From Futiania mangrovi (GTDB taxonomy: Bacteria; Pseudomonadota; Alphaproteobacteria; Futianiales; Futianiaceae), in NCBI RefSeq assembly GCF_024158125.1, contig NZ_JAMZFT010000002.1, forward strand, positions 124,001 through 188,000: a stretch of DNA of 64,000 nucleotides, in the 5' to 3' direction. The notes below the pieces were generated by a model that saw only the letters and a program-made list of their open reading frames with translations, ran no database searches and had not been told where the DNA came from. A program made the position numbers and the translations under genes. This document shows positions 17,401-27,114 of the stretch, piece after piece (position 1 is the first letter of the stretch; each line of letters starts with the position of its first letter).

Positions 17401-18024
17401 TCAGGCCCCGTCTGCCGGCCCGCCCGCGTCGGGTCCCGCCAAGGCCTGCGCCTGGCCAATCCAGTTCTCCCGCGAGATCCGCCCCGGGAACGCGCCAAGC
17501 TCGCCCGCGAGCCAGCGGACCTCGTCCGGGGTCAGCGCGGCGATCTGCCGGAAATGGTAGATGCCGAGGTCATTGAGCGTGCCCTGGATCTTCTGGCCGA
17601 TCCCGCGGATCGCGGTCAGGTCGTCGGGGGCTCCTGCAGGCGCGGTCAACAAGCCCTGCGGCTTGCGCACGGGCCCCTCGTCGGGAACCTGCGCGTCGGG
17701 GCCGTGCTGTACCGGTGCCGCCGGCCGCGACGCCCCGCCCGCGCGCGTCCGCAGGTCGAGCAGGTCGCGCTCCAGCCCCGACAGCCGGGCCGATTCCGCC
17801 TCCCATTTCCGGCGCAAGGCGTCGAGCGCCTGCTCACGCTCGGCGGTTCGGGCCTGCAAGGCCGTTCGCTCGGCCTCGAGTTCCGCGATCCGCGCATCGC
17901 GGGTATCTACCGCGCGCGCCACCTCGTCGCGCGCGAGCACCGCCCGGCACGCCCAGCCGACGAGACCCCCGGCAATCGCAAGGATTGCCAGCACCGTCAG
18001 CGATCCAGCCCATTCCTCGATCAT
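17401..18024 (-). CDS. Membrane-anchored coiled-coil protein with C-terminal helix-hairpin-helix
   Basis: ATG 18024 (MIEEWAGSLTVLAILAIAGG) gives 207 residues: one N-terminal membrane segment (residues 8-30), a coiled coil (EVARAVDTRDARIAELEAER and on to about residue 95), a Pro-rich linker, and a C-terminal HhH-like domain (LTAIRGIGQKIQGTLNDLGI, then FRQIAALTPDEVRWLAGELG). The same end domain is found fused to some NADH dehydrogenase subunits and ribosomal protein L21-like proteins, where it is thought to bind other molecules. The role is unknown. It is convergent with the IalB gene. Confidence 0.6.
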   Translation of the reverse strand: MIEEWAGSLTVLAILAIAGGLVGWACRAVLARDEVARAVDTRDARIAELEAERTALQARTAEREQALDALRRKWEAESARLSGLERDLLDLRTRAGGASRPAAPVQHGPDAQVPDEGPVRKPQGLLTAPAGAPDDLTAIRGIGQKIQGTLNDLGIYHFRQIAALTPDEVRWLAGELGAFPGRISRENWIGQAQALAGPDAGGPADGA

Positions 18025-18132
18025 CCGCGCCCCCCCGCGCCGTGACCCCCTCACCGCACCCTTGGGCAGTACGGCGGGCGGAAGCATAACCGCGGAGCGT
18101 GCAAGGCGTCCATGCCCGCGGGCATCACCCGG

Positions 18133-19497
18133 TCAGAGATCCCAATCGTCGTCGGCTGCGTCCTCGCCGGCGAGGATCGGCCCCGCGATCAGGTCGTGCC
18201 CATCCGTCGCGAGGATGCGTACGGCCACTAGGTCGCCCGGCTCGAGGTCCGAGCCCCCCGGCAGGTGAACGACGCCGTCGATCTCCGGCGCGTCCCACTT
18301 CGATCGCGCGACCGCGCCCTCCTCGGTCACCGCGTCGACCAGCACTTCGGTCTCCATGCCGACACGGGCCTCCAGCCGCCGCGCGCTCACGGCCTCGGCG
18401 ACCTCCATGAAGCGCTCGAACCGCTCCTGCTTGACCTCCTCCGGCACCGCACCCGGCAGGTCGTTGGCCGCCGCCCCCTCGACCGGCTCGAACTTGAAGC
18501 ACCCGACGCGGTCGAGTTCGGCTTCCTCCAGCCAGTCGAGCAGCATCTGGAAGTCGGCCTCGGTCTCGCCGGGGAAGCCGACGATGAAGCTCGACCGGAT
18601 CGCCAGTTCCGGGCACTCCGCGCGCCAGCGGTGGATGCGGGAGAGCGTCTTTTCCTGCGCAGCCGGGCGGCGCATCGCGCGCAGCACATCGGGGCTCGCG
18701 TGCTGGAACGGGATGTCGAGATAGGGCAGCACGTGACCGGATGCCATCAGGCCGATCACCTCGTCCACGTGCGGATAGGGATAGACATAGTGAAGGCGCA
18801 CCCAGACATCGAGTTCGCCCAGCGCTTCCGCCAGGTCGAAGAACCGCGTCCGCCGCTCCCGCCCGCCCCAGACGTGGGGCTCGTACTTCAGGTCGACGCC
18901 GTAGGCGCTGGTGTCCTGGCTGATCACCAGCAGCTCGCGCACGCCTGCCTCGGCCAGCTTTTCCGCCTCGCGCAGCACGAGATGGACCGGGCGGCTCGCC
19001 AGCTTGCCCCGCATCGACGGGATGATGCAGAAGGAGCACGAATTGTTGCAGCCCTCGGAAATCTTCAGATAGGCGTAATGCCGCGGCGTCAGCCGCACGC
19101 CGGCTTCCGGGACGAGGTCCACGAAGGGATCGTGGCGCGGCGGCACCGCGGAATGTACGGCCTCCATCACCGCCTCGTACTGGTGCGGCCCCGTGACCGC
19201 CAACACGTTCGGATGGGCGCCGCGGATGACGTTCTCCTCCGCCCCCAGGCAGCCCGTCACGATTACCTTGCCGTTTTCCTTGAGCGCCTCGCCGATCGCG
19301 TCGAGGCTTTCCGCACGCGCGCTGTCGAGGAAACCGCAGGTGTTGACGATCACGGCGTCGGCGCCCTGGTAGTCCGGGCTGATGTCATAGCCTTCGGCCC
19401 GCAGCCGCGTCAGGATCCGCTCACTGTCGACGAGCGCCTTGGGGCAGCCGAGGCTGACGATGCCCACGGTCGGGGCGGCTTTGGCGGTGCGGGCCAT
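18133..19497 (-). CDS. rimO: Ribosomal protein S12 methylthiotransferase RimO
   Basis: ATG 19497 ([20 protein letters not shown]) gives 454 residues, the usual RimO length. It adds a methylthio group to an Asp of ribosomal protein S12. The N-terminal MTTase domain carries [12 protein letters not shown] and the Cys residues of [13 protein letters not shown] and VTGCLGA, which bind the auxiliary 4Fe-4S cluster. The radical SAM triad is CNNSCSFC in [22 protein letters not shown]-terminal TRAM-like domain ends in DDDWDL, as in other RimO proteins. MiaB is excluded by SLGCPK in place of its GCQMN motif. Confidence 0.95.
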   Translation of the reverse strand: MARTAKAAPTVGIVSLGCPKALVDSERILTRLRAEGYDISPDYQGADAVIVNTCGFLDSARAESLDAIGEALKENGKVIVTGCLGAEENVIRGAHPNVLAVTGPHQYEAVMEAVHSAVPPRHDPFVDLVPEAGVRLTPRHYAYLKISEGCNNSCSFCIIPSMRGKLASRPVHLVLREAEKLAEAGVRELLVISQDTSAYGVDLKYEPHVWGGRERRTRFFDLAEALGELDVWVRLHYVYPYPHVDEVIGLMASGHVLPYLDIPFQHASPDVLRAMRRPAAQEKTLSRIHRWRAECPELAIRSSFIVGFPGETEADFQMLLDWLEEAELDRVGCFKFEPVEGAAANDLPGAVPEEVKQERFERFMEVAEAVSARRLEARVGMETEVLVDAVTEEGAVARSKWDAPEIDGVVHLPGGSDLEPGDLVAVRILATDGHDLIAGPILAGEDAADDDWDL

Positions 19498-19622
19498 CGC
19501 ATGTCTTCCGCTTGCAGGATACCGGTGTGTCCGGGAAGGAAGCGGCGCACGTGCGCGCGCCCGCCCTTCTCCACGGCGCCCTTCTACCGCCAAGTCCCGC
19601 GCTTTGAAAGCGCCGCGGCGCG

Positions 19623-20951
19623 TCAGCCCCGAACCACCGCGTCGAGCAAAGACCCGATCTTGCGAAACTGGGCCGCACGTTCAAACGGATGGGCGGCATC
19701 TGCAGGAAGGTCCGGGATACGCCCTTCCGCATCGATCTGATCCAGCCAGGCGTGGAGTTGAGCCGCGATCTCGTCGGGATCGTTGGAAACGAGACCAAAC
19801 GGCCCGGCCCGCACGATGTCTGCCGCCTCTCCCGAGGTCGAGCCGATGGAAAGAATCGGGCGGCGTGCGCCGATATACTCGAAAACCTTGCCGGGGATCA
19901 CACCGTCGTCTGCGGGGTTCGCCCAGCGGCAGAGCAGCAGTACGTCACTTTCCCGCTCGATACGCAGAATATCCTTGCGTGGAACCGCAGCACGAATCTC
20001 CACGCACTCCTCCACCTCGAGGTCGCGCGCGAGCCGACCTACGAAATCCAACTCGTCATGGAAGAAACGCACGCGCACTCGGGCCTTGTCCGCCCCCAGG
20101 CGGGTAATCGCCTCGAACAATGCACGCGGGTCCCTGCGCCCCGGATAGATCACGCCTGCATGAATGATGGTCAGGCGGCCGGCATCCCCCACGGGCCGCG
20201 TGATCGTTTGAAGGCCCTCGAAGTCGGCAGGATCATATCCGTTCATTGCGAGGAGCACAGGCACGTCATAGGTCGCCTGCAATTCGGCTTGCGCGGTTTT
20301 CGTAAGGGCGACCATCGCGCTGGCATGGCTCAAGGTGGCACGCGCCTTGGCCTCGAACACGCCCCTCAACAAGGGATGCACATCGACGTAAGGGTTGTTT
20401 GCCCAGAGATCACGCAACTCGGCCACCCACGGACGAGCTAACGCCTTCGACAGGCGCGCGGCAGCGATGTGAGCCGATTGCGGCGGCCCAGAGGACAAGA
20501 TCACGTCCGGGTGCCAGGTTCGCGCCAGCGCGCGACCACGCTTTTCGGCCACGCGCACCCATGAGCGATAGCGGTCGGGAAGCGCTATGGCCTGGCGATA
20601 AAGAAGCTTCAGCGGGGACGGGCCGTTGCCGCGGCTTGGCCCGCCTCCAACCGCTTCAGTCGCCCCTGCCCCTCCGCCTTGCGTCACGGTCGAGGCGGCC
20701 AATTGCCTTGCACGGCCAACGGCGCGCGTCACAACAGCACCCGGCTCAGCATATGGCAAGGGATGCACGCGCCCCTCGGGCAGCACGGCATCGTGCAACC
20801 CTTCGTGCTTGGCTTCCAGGATCGACAAGACCTGAAGGTCGTGCCCCGCCTCGGCAAGATACTGCGCGAGTTTGGGATTCCGTACCGCGCCTGGCGGCGC
20901 ATAAGGCGGAAAGAACCCGGCGACGAACAGGATTTTAAGCGGTCGCTGCAC
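19623..20951 (-). CDS. Glycosyltransferase (GT4-like, GT-B fold)
   Basis: The protein has an N-terminal GT-B acceptor domain ([20 protein letters not shown], then [20 protein letters not shown] and [16 protein letters not shown]) and a C-terminal donor domain ([20 protein letters not shown], then [20 protein letters not shown], where the Glu binds the nucleotide-sugar). GTG 20951 is chosen because a GGAGGGG site lies 6-8 nt upstream; GTG 20957 and 21005 are alternatives. It probably adds a sugar to a surface polysaccharide. No other polysaccharide gene is nearby, and its codon use is a little less GC-rich than the flanks, so transfer is possible. Confidence 0.85.
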   Translation of the reverse strand: MQRPLKILFVAGFFPPYAPPGAVRNPKLAQYLAEAGHDLQVLSILEAKHEGLHDAVLPEGRVHPLPYAEPGAVVTRAVGRARQLAASTVTQGGGAGATEAVGGGPSRGNGPSPLKLLYRQAIALPDRYRSWVRVAEKRGRALARTWHPDVILSSGPPQSAHIAAARLSKALARPWVAELRDLWANNPYVDVHPLLRGVFEAKARATLSHASAMVALTKTAQAELQATYDVPVLLAMNGYDPADFEGLQTITRPVGDAGRLTIIHAGVIYPGRRDPRALFEAITRLGADKARVRVRFFHDELDFVGRLARDLEVEECVEIRAAVPRKDILRIERESDVLLLCRWANPADDGVIPGKVFEYIGARRPILSIGSTSGEAADIVRAGPFGLVSNDPDEIAAQLHAWLDQIDAEGRIPDLPADAAHPFERAAQFRKIGSLLDAVVRG

Positions 20952-21109
20952 GCGCACCCCCTCCAGACGCTTGAGGGATCGGCCTAGACACGCAGCCTGA
21001 CGCACGGTCGCCAGGACTTGGCCTCAGGCTGATCGGGAAGTTCGATGCCACACTATATCAAACAGGATTAAGGAACGCTTCCCGTCTCCGAACGACCGCG
21101 CCTACTGCC

Positions 21110-21544
21110 TCAGCCCGCGCGCGACATCAGGACGGTCGCCAGGAACTCCAGGACCTGCTCGTCGCGCTGGTTGAAGGCGCGGATCGACAGCACGACCACG
21201 TCGTCCGTTCCGGCCTTGGAGGTGCGCACGCTCTCCACACGGAAGCGGGCATGGATAGTGTCACCGGGGCGCACCAGCGCGGTGAAGCGGAACTTGTCGA
21301 AGCCGAGGCCCGCCCGGATGCGCGACCCCAGAACCGATTCCATCATGCCCGCCGTCAGCGACGCCGTGAGGAAGCCGGGCACGATCCGCCCGCCATAGGG
21401 CCCGCGGTTCGTGGCATAGTCGTCGTCGATGAAGATCGGCAGCTTCAGGCCGGCAAGGCCGGTGAAATTGACGAGATCTGTCTCGGTGATGGTGCGGCCA
21501 TAGCTGCGGAACTCGGCTCCTGGCGCGAGCGGCGTCTCGGTCAT
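21110..21544 (-). CDS. MaoC family dehydratase (cluster A, distal)
   Basis: This 144-residue hot-dog protein has the hydratase-2 pattern (YGRTITETDLVNFTGLAG at the start, IVPGFLTASLTAGMME in the helix, TALVRPGDTIHARFRVESVR after). The usual catalytic D-x-N-x-x-H is altered: here LAGLKLPIFIDDDYA replaces GDxNPxH, so the catalytic His is not evident and activity is uncertain. It is 42 nt downstream of the CaiB-type CoA-transferase gene and has a GAGGAGAG ribosome site, so the two form an operon divergent from the TRAP genes. Confidence 0.82.
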   Translation of the reverse strand: MTETPLAPGAEFRSYGRTITETDLVNFTGLAGLKLPIFIDDDYATNRGPYGGRIVPGFLTASLTAGMMESVLGSRIRAGLGFDKFRFTALVRPGDTIHARFRVESVRTSKAGTDDVVVLSIRAFNQRDEQVLEFLATVLMSRAG

Positions 21545-21586
21545 TCTGCTCTCCTCGATGGCGGGGTGATGAGGGCGCCCAGGGTG

Positions 21587-22780
21587 TCAGCCGAACGCAC
21601 CGGCAGCGCGCAACGTCTCGGCCCCGGCCGCATCGTAGCCGTGCTCGGCAAGAATCTCGGCCGCATGCTCGCCAACCCCCGGGGCGACGGCCGTGCACGC
21701 GCTGTCGCCGGGGACGAGCCCCGGAAGGACGGGCATCGCTACCTCGCCCAGACCGGGATGCGCATAGTGGGTGGCCGCACCCGTGGCGCGGACATGCTCG
21801 TCCTCCAGCCAATCGCCGATGGTGTTGATCGGCGCGCACAGCACGTCGGCCTCCTTCAGTGCCTCGACCCATTCCGCCGTCGTGCGGGACTTCACGATGG
21901 GGTCGAGGATCGCACGCAGGGGCCGCGAGTTGAGACCGCGGTTCCGGAAGCTGTCGAAGCGGGGATCGGCTGGCAGGTCCGGCACGCCCAGCACCTTGCA
22001 GATCTTGTGGAACTGCTCCTCGCGCATGAGCGTGATGGCGACCCAGCCATCTGCCGTCTCGTAGTTCCCGGCAGGCACGTTCACCGGCAGCGTAGCCCCC
22101 TTCTCCACCGAATACTCCGTGACCTTGGGGGCCTGGAGGGCGGCGGCGGCGGCCATCAGGCTGATGTCGAGATGCCGGCCCGGCGCGCCCCCGCGGCGTG
22201 CGTAGAGCGCGGCTGCCGCGGCCTGGAAGGCATAGAGGGAGGCAGCCGCGTCGATCACGAAGAAGCCGATCTTCATGGGCCGGCCCTCCATGTCGCGGGT
22301 ATGCCACATCATGCCCGGGTAGGCCTGCGCGACAGTGTCGGTGGAGGCGACCTTCGCATAGGGCCCGGTCTGGCCGAACCCGCTGACCGATACATAGACG
22401 AGGCCCGGATTGATCGCACCGAGCGTCTCGTATCCGAAGCCGAGCCGGTCGGCGACGCCGGGGCGGAAGCTCTCGATCACCACGTCGGCATCTTCGGCCA
22501 TCCGCTGGACGAGCTTCTGCGCCTGCGGGTTCTTGAGGTCGAGCGCGATGGAGCGCTTGCCGCGGTTCACCGTCGCCGACAGCGGCGTGTGCCCGCCCAT
22601 GTTCACGCCGAGCGTGCGCGACCAGTCGCCCTGCGGCGGCTCGATCTTGATCACGTCCGCCCCGAACTGCGCGAACTGCATGCCGCAGTTCGGCCCGGCC
22701 ATGCCGAGGCTGAAGTCGAGGACCTTCACCCCGCGAAAGGGCTTGAAGTCCCCGCTGGCGGTTGCGGCGTCGTTCGGCAT
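21587..22780 (-). CDS. CaiB/BaiF family CoA-transferase (cluster A)
   Basis: ATG 22780 (MPNDAATASGDFKPFRGVKV) with GGGAG upstream gives 397 residues. It has the family-III CoA-transferase hallmarks: GVKVLDFSLGMAGPNCGMQF, the catalytic Asp region LARELKNPEG-like IALDLKNPQAQKLVQRMAED, ESFRPGVADRLGFGYETL and VYVSVSGFGQTGPYA. It would move CoA from a donor such as succinyl-CoA to the imported acid, without ATP. The gene is divergent from the TRAP operon with shared control DNA. Confidence 0.9.
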   Translation of the reverse strand: MPNDAATASGDFKPFRGVKVLDFSLGMAGPNCGMQFAQFGADVIKIEPPQGDWSRTLGVNMGGHTPLSATVNRGKRSIALDLKNPQAQKLVQRMAEDADVVIESFRPGVADRLGFGYETLGAINPGLVYVSVSGFGQTGPYAKVASTDTVAQAYPGMMWHTRDMEGRPMKIGFFVIDAAASLYAFQAAAAALYARRGGAPGRHLDISLMAAAAALQAPKVTEYSVEKGATLPVNVPAGNYETADGWVAITLMREEQFHKICKVLGVPDLPADPRFDSFRNRGLNSRPLRAILDPIVKSRTTAEWVEALKEADVLCAPINTIGDWLEDEHVRATGAATHYAHPGLGEVAMPVLPGLVPGDSACTAVAPGVGEHAAEILAEHGYDAAGAETLRAAGAFG

Positions 22781-22860
22781 GTCGCGATCTCCCTGGGCGC
22801 ATCCCCGTTCGGCTGGCCGGCGCGCGGCCGGCGGACGGATTGTTCTCTTGACTCGGGTTA

Positions 22861-22897
22861 TTCCGTATGTGGAAATCATATCCGCCATTGTGGATTA
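22861..22897. promoter_or_regulatory. Two dyads in the divergent cluster A promoter region
   Basis: TTCC-N6-GGAA (22861-22874) and ATCC-N8-GGAT (22880-22895) lie side by side in a locally AT-rich stretch between the divergent CoA-transferase and TRAP genes. IclR-family operators often contain TTCC/GGAA half-sites, and an IclR gene lies at 29352, so this is its likely target. Confidence 0.45.
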
Positions 22898-22995
22898 AGC
22901 AACGAACTATCTCAGTCCATGAGAACGCCGCGAGCGCGCAGGAACCGTCCGGTCGCAAACAGGGACGGCGGCGGGCCGGCATCGGGGAGGAAAAG

Positions 22996-24042
22996 ATGAC
23001 ATTCGCATTCAGGCAGACCGTCGCGGCGCTCGTGGGCGCGGCGACCGGGTTGGCGATGCTCGCCGCCGGGGCCGCGCACGCCGAGACGATCACGCTCAAG
23101 GTCGCGGACTCGTTCCCGCCCAACCACAACATCGCCAACCAGGGCACGAAATGGTGGATGGAGCGGGTGACCGAGCTGACCGGCGGAAAGGTCCAGTTCG
23201 AGTATTACGGCGCCCAGCAGCTCGGCAAGCTGTCGGACATGCTGGCGCTCGCCCAGCGCAAGGTGGCCGAGATCACCTATGTCCCGCCGACCTTCAACGA
23301 GGGGCGGATGCCGCTCAGCACGGTGCACAATCTGCCGGGACTGTTCGACAGCTCCTACGTGGGCACGCTCGCCTACTACGACACGATCATGAACACGGCG
23401 ATCCTGGAGAACGACTATATCCGCAACGGCGTCTATCCGCTGTGGGGCGTGATGACCACGACATACAACGTGTTCACGCGCGACAAGGCCGTGCGCTCCC
23501 TCGCCGACCTTGAGGGAATGAAGCTCAAGACAGCGGGCGGCTACCAGAACGAGGCGGTCAAGCTGCTGGGCGGGGTGCCGCTCAACATCCCGAGCCCGGA
23601 GACCTACCAGGCGATCCAGCTCGGCACCGTCGACGGTGCGATCTTCCCGTCCTCGGCGGCGAAGTCCTACCGGCTGCCGGAGGTCGCCAAGTTCTACACG
23701 CTGGGCTTCAACGTGTCGGTGTTCTATGCGCCCTATGTGATGAACCTCGAGGTCTGGAAGGGCCTGCCCGACGACGTGAAGGCCGCCTTCGAGCAGGCCA
23801 ACCGCGAAACGCGCGAGCGCATGGGCAAGATCTTCGACGACGGCGATGCCGAGCTGATGGAAGGCTACAAGGCCGCGGGCGTCGAGATCATCATGCTGCC
23901 GGAGGCCGAGCAGGCGAAGGTGCAGGCGCGTCTTGCGCCGCTGTTCGACACCTGGGCGGCGGACATGAAGGGCCGCGGCCTGCCGGGCGAGGAAACGCTC
24001 GCCTATTTCCGCAAGGCGATCGCCGGCGTCAGCAAGAACTGA
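22996..24042 (+). CDS. TRAP transporter substrate-binding protein, DctP family (cluster A)
   Basis: ATG 22996 follows GGGGAGG and gives a 348-residue precursor with a signal peptide ending at AHAET. The mature protein starts TITLKVADSFPPNHNIANQG and contains FEYYGAQQLGKLSDMLALAQ and LKTAGGYQNEAVKLLGGVPL, where the family binds its substrate carboxylate through a conserved Arg; here the DctP Arg region reads KLKTAGG, with no obvious Arg, unlike cluster B and C proteins. It captures an organic acid in the periplasm for the membrane subunits downstream. Confidence 0.92.
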   Translation: MTFAFRQTVAALVGAATGLAMLAAGAAHAETITLKVADSFPPNHNIANQGTKWWMERVTELTGGKVQFEYYGAQQLGKLSDMLALAQRKVAEITYVPPTFNEGRMPLSTVHNLPGLFDSSYVGTLAYYDTIMNTAILENDYIRNGVYPLWGVMTTTYNVFTRDKAVRSLADLEGMKLKTAGGYQNEAVKLLGGVPLNIPSPETYQAIQLGTVDGAIFPSSAAKSYRLPEVAKFYTLGFNVSVFYAPYVMNLEVWKGLPDDVKAAFEQANRETRERMGKIFDDGDAELMEGYKAAGVEIIMLPEAEQAKVQARLAPLFDTWAADMKGRGLPGEETLAYFRKAIAGVSKN

Positions 24043-24055
24043 GGCCGCGCGCCCC

Positions 24056-24634
24056 ATGGGACCGGCTGACACGCATGACGGGGCGGCTTCGGGCCGCCCC
24101 GCTCCGGGCCGCCCGCTTGCCGGGCCGGACCTCTGGCTCGGCCGTGCCGAACGGCTGCTGCTCGGAATCGCGCGGATCGCGCTCCTGATCCTGCTGGGCA
24201 TGGTGGTCGTGCAGGTGACCGCGCGCTTCGCCTTCAACAGCCCGGCGGGCGAGATCGTGGCGATCACCGAGGCCTACATCATGCCGCTGATGGTCTTCCT
24301 CGCGCTCGCCTATGTGCAGACCGTGGACGGCCATGTGCGCGTGATCGTGCTCTACCGGCTTGCCTCGGGACGCGCGAAACATGCGCTCGACGCGGTGATC
24401 GCACTGCTTTCCATGGGGTTCTGGGCGCTCGTCGCCTACACGGGCTGGAGCGAGGTCCTCTTCGCCCAGTCGCTCGGCTACGAGGTCTCGCACGAGATCC
24501 GCCTGCCGCTCGCGACCGCGCTCATCATCGTGCCGGTCGGCGCGGGCGCCCTGTCGCTGCGGCTCCTGCTGTCGGCAGTGCAGGACGTGCTGGCCCTCGT
24601 CACCCCCGCCCGCGCCGGAGCCGCGTCTGCATGA
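24056..24634 (+). CDS. TRAP transporter small permease, DctQ family (cluster A)
   Basis: The 192-residue protein has four membrane segments and the DctQ-type pattern LILLGMVVVQVTARFAFNSP, then ITEAYIMPLMVFLALAYVQT and DGHVRVIVLYRLASG. It works with DctM in the inner membrane. It overlaps the DctM start by 4 nt (ATGA). Confidence 0.9.
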   Translation: MGPADTHDGAASGRPAPGRPLAGPDLWLGRAERLLLGIARIALLILLGMVVVQVTARFAFNSPAGEIVAITEAYIMPLMVFLALAYVQTVDGHVRVIVLYRLASGRAKHALDAVIALLSMGFWALVAYTGWSEVLFAQSLGYEVSHEIRLPLATALIIVPVGAGALSLRLLLSAVQDVLALVTPARAGAASA

Positions 24635-25911
24635 TCGTCACCGGCATCCTGATCCTCATGGCTGTGCTCTTCCTGATGGGCGTGCCGGTCGCCTTCACGC
24701 TGGGCATCTCGGGCGCTGTCGGCCTGTGGCTCGTCGGCGGAGAGGGCGCGCTGATCGGACTGATGGCAACCGCGCCCTATCGCACGACGGCCTCGTGGCT
24801 CCTCACCGCGATCCCGCTCTTCGTGCTGATGGCAGAACTGCTGGCGAGCAGCCGCATCACCACGCTCCTGTTCAACACGGCGAACAAGTGGGTGGCGCAC
24901 TTCCCCGGCGGGCTCGCCATCGCGGGCATCTTCACCGCCGCCGGCCTCGGCGCGGTGTCGGGCTCCTCGACCGCCTCTACCGCCGCCATGTCGCAGTCGG
25001 TGACGCCGGAACTGATCCGCCACGGCTATTCGCCGCGCCTCGCGGTCGGTACCATCGCGTCCGCGGGAACGCTCGCCGTGATGATCCCGCCCAGCATCAT
25101 CCTGGTCATCTACGGCATCCTGACGGAGTCCTCGATCGGGCTGCTGTTCGTCGCCGGCATCGTGCCGGGGCTGCTGAGCGTCGTCTTCTACGTCGCCACC
25201 GTCGTCATCTATGTGAAGCGCAACCCGGGCGAGGCGCCGCCCGCCCAGCGCTATGGCTGGGGCGAGCGGATCGCGGGCCTGAAGGACATCTGGCCCATGA
25301 TGATCCTGTTCGTGCTGGTCATCGGCGGGCTCTACACCGGCATCGTGACGGTGACGGAGTCCGCAGGGATCGGCGCGTTCGGCGCGCTCCTGCTCGCGAT
25401 CTGGTTCCAGCGCGGCCGCTCCTTCGCGGCCTTGTGGGAGGCGTTGCGCCGCACCGTGGCCACCGTGGCCATGATCTTCGCCATCGTGATCGGCGCGCAC
25501 ATCTTCGGCTACTTCATGACGCTGACGGGGGCGCCGCAGCACTTGCTGCACCTCGTCGACGGGCTCGACATGGAGCCCTGGACAATCATCCTGATCCTGC
25601 TGGTGATCTACGTGATCCTCGGCTGCTTCATGGACCAGCTGGCGATCCTGGTGCTGACCGTGCCCATCGTGCTGCCGATGGTCGAGCGGCTCGGCTACGA
25701 CGCGATCTGGTTCGGCATCATCCTGGTCAAGACCGTCGAGATCGGGCTGATGACGCCGCCGCTCGGCATGAACTGCTTCGTGGCGAGCGCGATCAGCCGC
25801 CTCAGCATCGGCGAGGTGTTCCGCGGCACCATCCCCTTCGTGATCGCCGAGCTCGTGATCCTGACGCTTCTCGCCACCGTCCCGGGCCTTGTGACCTGGG
25901 TGATCTACTAG
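24631..25911 (+). CDS. TRAP transporter large permease, DctM family (cluster A)
   Basis: This 426-residue protein with 11-12 membrane segments is the Na+-coupled TRAP permease. Family stretches are GLGAVSGSSTASTAAMSQSV, GTLAVMIPPSIILVIYGILT, GCFMDQLAILVLTVPIVLPM and EIGLMTPPLGMNCFVASAIS. It moves the acid delivered by DctP across the inner membrane. It is tightly coupled to dctQ and followed 34 nt later by an acyl-CoA dehydrogenase gene. Confidence 0.93.
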   Translation: MIVTGILILMAVLFLMGVPVAFTLGISGAVGLWLVGGEGALIGLMATAPYRTTASWLLTAIPLFVLMAELLASSRITTLLFNTANKWVAHFPGGLAIAGIFTAAGLGAVSGSSTASTAAMSQSVTPELIRHGYSPRLAVGTIASAGTLAVMIPPSIILVIYGILTESSIGLLFVAGIVPGLLSVVFYVATVVIYVKRNPGEAPPAQRYGWGERIAGLKDIWPMMILFVLVIGGLYTGIVTVTESAGIGAFGALLLAIWFQRGRSFAALWEALRRTVATVAMIFAIVIGAHIFGYFMTLTGAPQHLLHLVDGLDMEPWTIILILLVIYVILGCFMDQLAILVLTVPIVLPMVERLGYDAIWFGIILVKTVEIGLMTPPLGMNCFVASAISRLSIGEVFRGTIPFVIAELVILTLLATVPGLVTWVIY

Positions 25912-25945
25912 CAGCCACGGAAAGGACAAGGACAAGGACAAGGGC

Positions 25946-27100
25946 ATGGACCTGACGCCAGACCAGCGCGCGTTGCGCGACAGCGTCGACCGCTTCATCC
26001 GGGCGGAGATCGCGCCCCGTATCTCTGCCATGGAAAAGGCGCGCGAGGTGCCGCGCGAGGTGATGGAGCGCTGCGCCGAACTCGGCCTCGTCGGCGCGAC
26101 CCTGCCGGAGGAGGCGGGCGGCCTCGGCCTCGGCTTCCGCGACCTGTCGGTTCTGATGGAGACCGTGGGCTACCACTGGCACAGCCTGCGCTCGCTTCTG
26201 AACGTGGCGAACATGGTGGCGGCGCTCATTCACGAGAACGCCACGGCCGAGCAGCGCGAACGCTTCCTCGCGCCCGCGCTCTCCGGCAAGGCGCGGGTCT
26301 TCGTCGCGATCACCGAGCCCAACCACGGCTCCGACGTGAACAGCATCGAGCTGAGGGCGCAGGACCGGCGCGACCATTTCCGCCTCAACGGGCGCAAGCT
26401 CTGGATCACCAACGGCGGCGGCGACTTCGGCATCGTGCTGGCGCGCGTCACCGACCCGGCGGGCGGGCGCGGCAAGCTGACGACCTTCCTCGTCGATCCG
26501 AAGGAAAGCGCATTTGAGGTGCGCCGCGTCGACACCATGATCCTACGTGCGACGCAGACGACCGAACTGACCTTCGACGACACGATCGTGCCGCGCGCGA
26601 ACGTGCTGGGCGAGGTTGGCGGGGGCCTGCGCAACATCCTGACGACGCTTGCCCACGGCCGCGTCAGCGTCGCCTCCGGCGCGGTCGGAGCGGCGCAGGC
26701 GGCGCTCGACATCACGACCGAATACGCCCGCACGCGCCGCCAGTTCGGCCGGCTGATCGGCGAGCAGCAGCTTGTCCAGGGCCACCTGGCCGAGATGGTG
26801 GCGCTGACGCGGGCCGCGCGCTGGCTGGTCTACGACGCGGCCGTCCGCCTCGACCGGGGGGAGACCGCGCGGCTCGAAACCTCGCTGGCCAAGCGGCAGG
26901 CGACCGAGTGGGCGCACCGCGTCGCGCACCTCGCGCTGCAGCTTCACGGCGGCATCGGCTACAGCGAGGACCTGCCGATCGAGCGCATCTTCCGCGACAC
27001 GCGCGGTGGTACGATTCCCGAAGGCACGTCGGAGATCCAGTCCCTGGTCATCGGCCGGGAGCTTCTGGGCCTCGACGCCTTCAACGCCGCAAAACCATGA
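25946..27100 (+). CDS. Acyl-CoA dehydrogenase (cluster A)
   Basis: The 384-residue flavoenzyme has complete ACAD motifs: AITEPNHGSDVNSIELRAQ, LWITNGGGDFGIV, ARTRRQFGRLIGEQQLVQGH, and IFRDTRGGTIPEGTSEIQ with the catalytic-base Glu of the short- and medium-chain type. It would oxidise the CoA ester of the imported acid to the 2-enoyl-CoA. Relatives of this size act on short, branched or dicarboxylic CoA esters such as glutaryl-, methylsuccinyl- or pimeloyl-CoA; the exact substrate cannot be read off. Confidence 0.92.
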   Translation: MDLTPDQRALRDSVDRFIRAEIAPRISAMEKAREVPREVMERCAELGLVGATLPEEAGGLGLGFRDLSVLMETVGYHWHSLRSLLNVANMVAALIHENATAEQRERFLAPALSGKARVFVAITEPNHGSDVNSIELRAQDRRDHFRLNGRKLWITNGGGDFGIVLARVTDPAGGRGKLTTFLVDPKESAFEVRRVDTMILRATQTTELTFDDTIVPRANVLGEVGGGLRNILTTLAHGRVSVASGAVGAAQAALDITTEYARTRRQFGRLIGEQQLVQGHLAEMVALTRAARWLVYDAAVRLDRGETARLETSLAKRQATEWAHRVAHLALQLHGGIGYSEDLPIERIFRDTRGGTIPEGTSEIQSLVIGRELLGLDAFNAAKP

Positions 27101-27114
27101 GACAAGAGGCAGAC

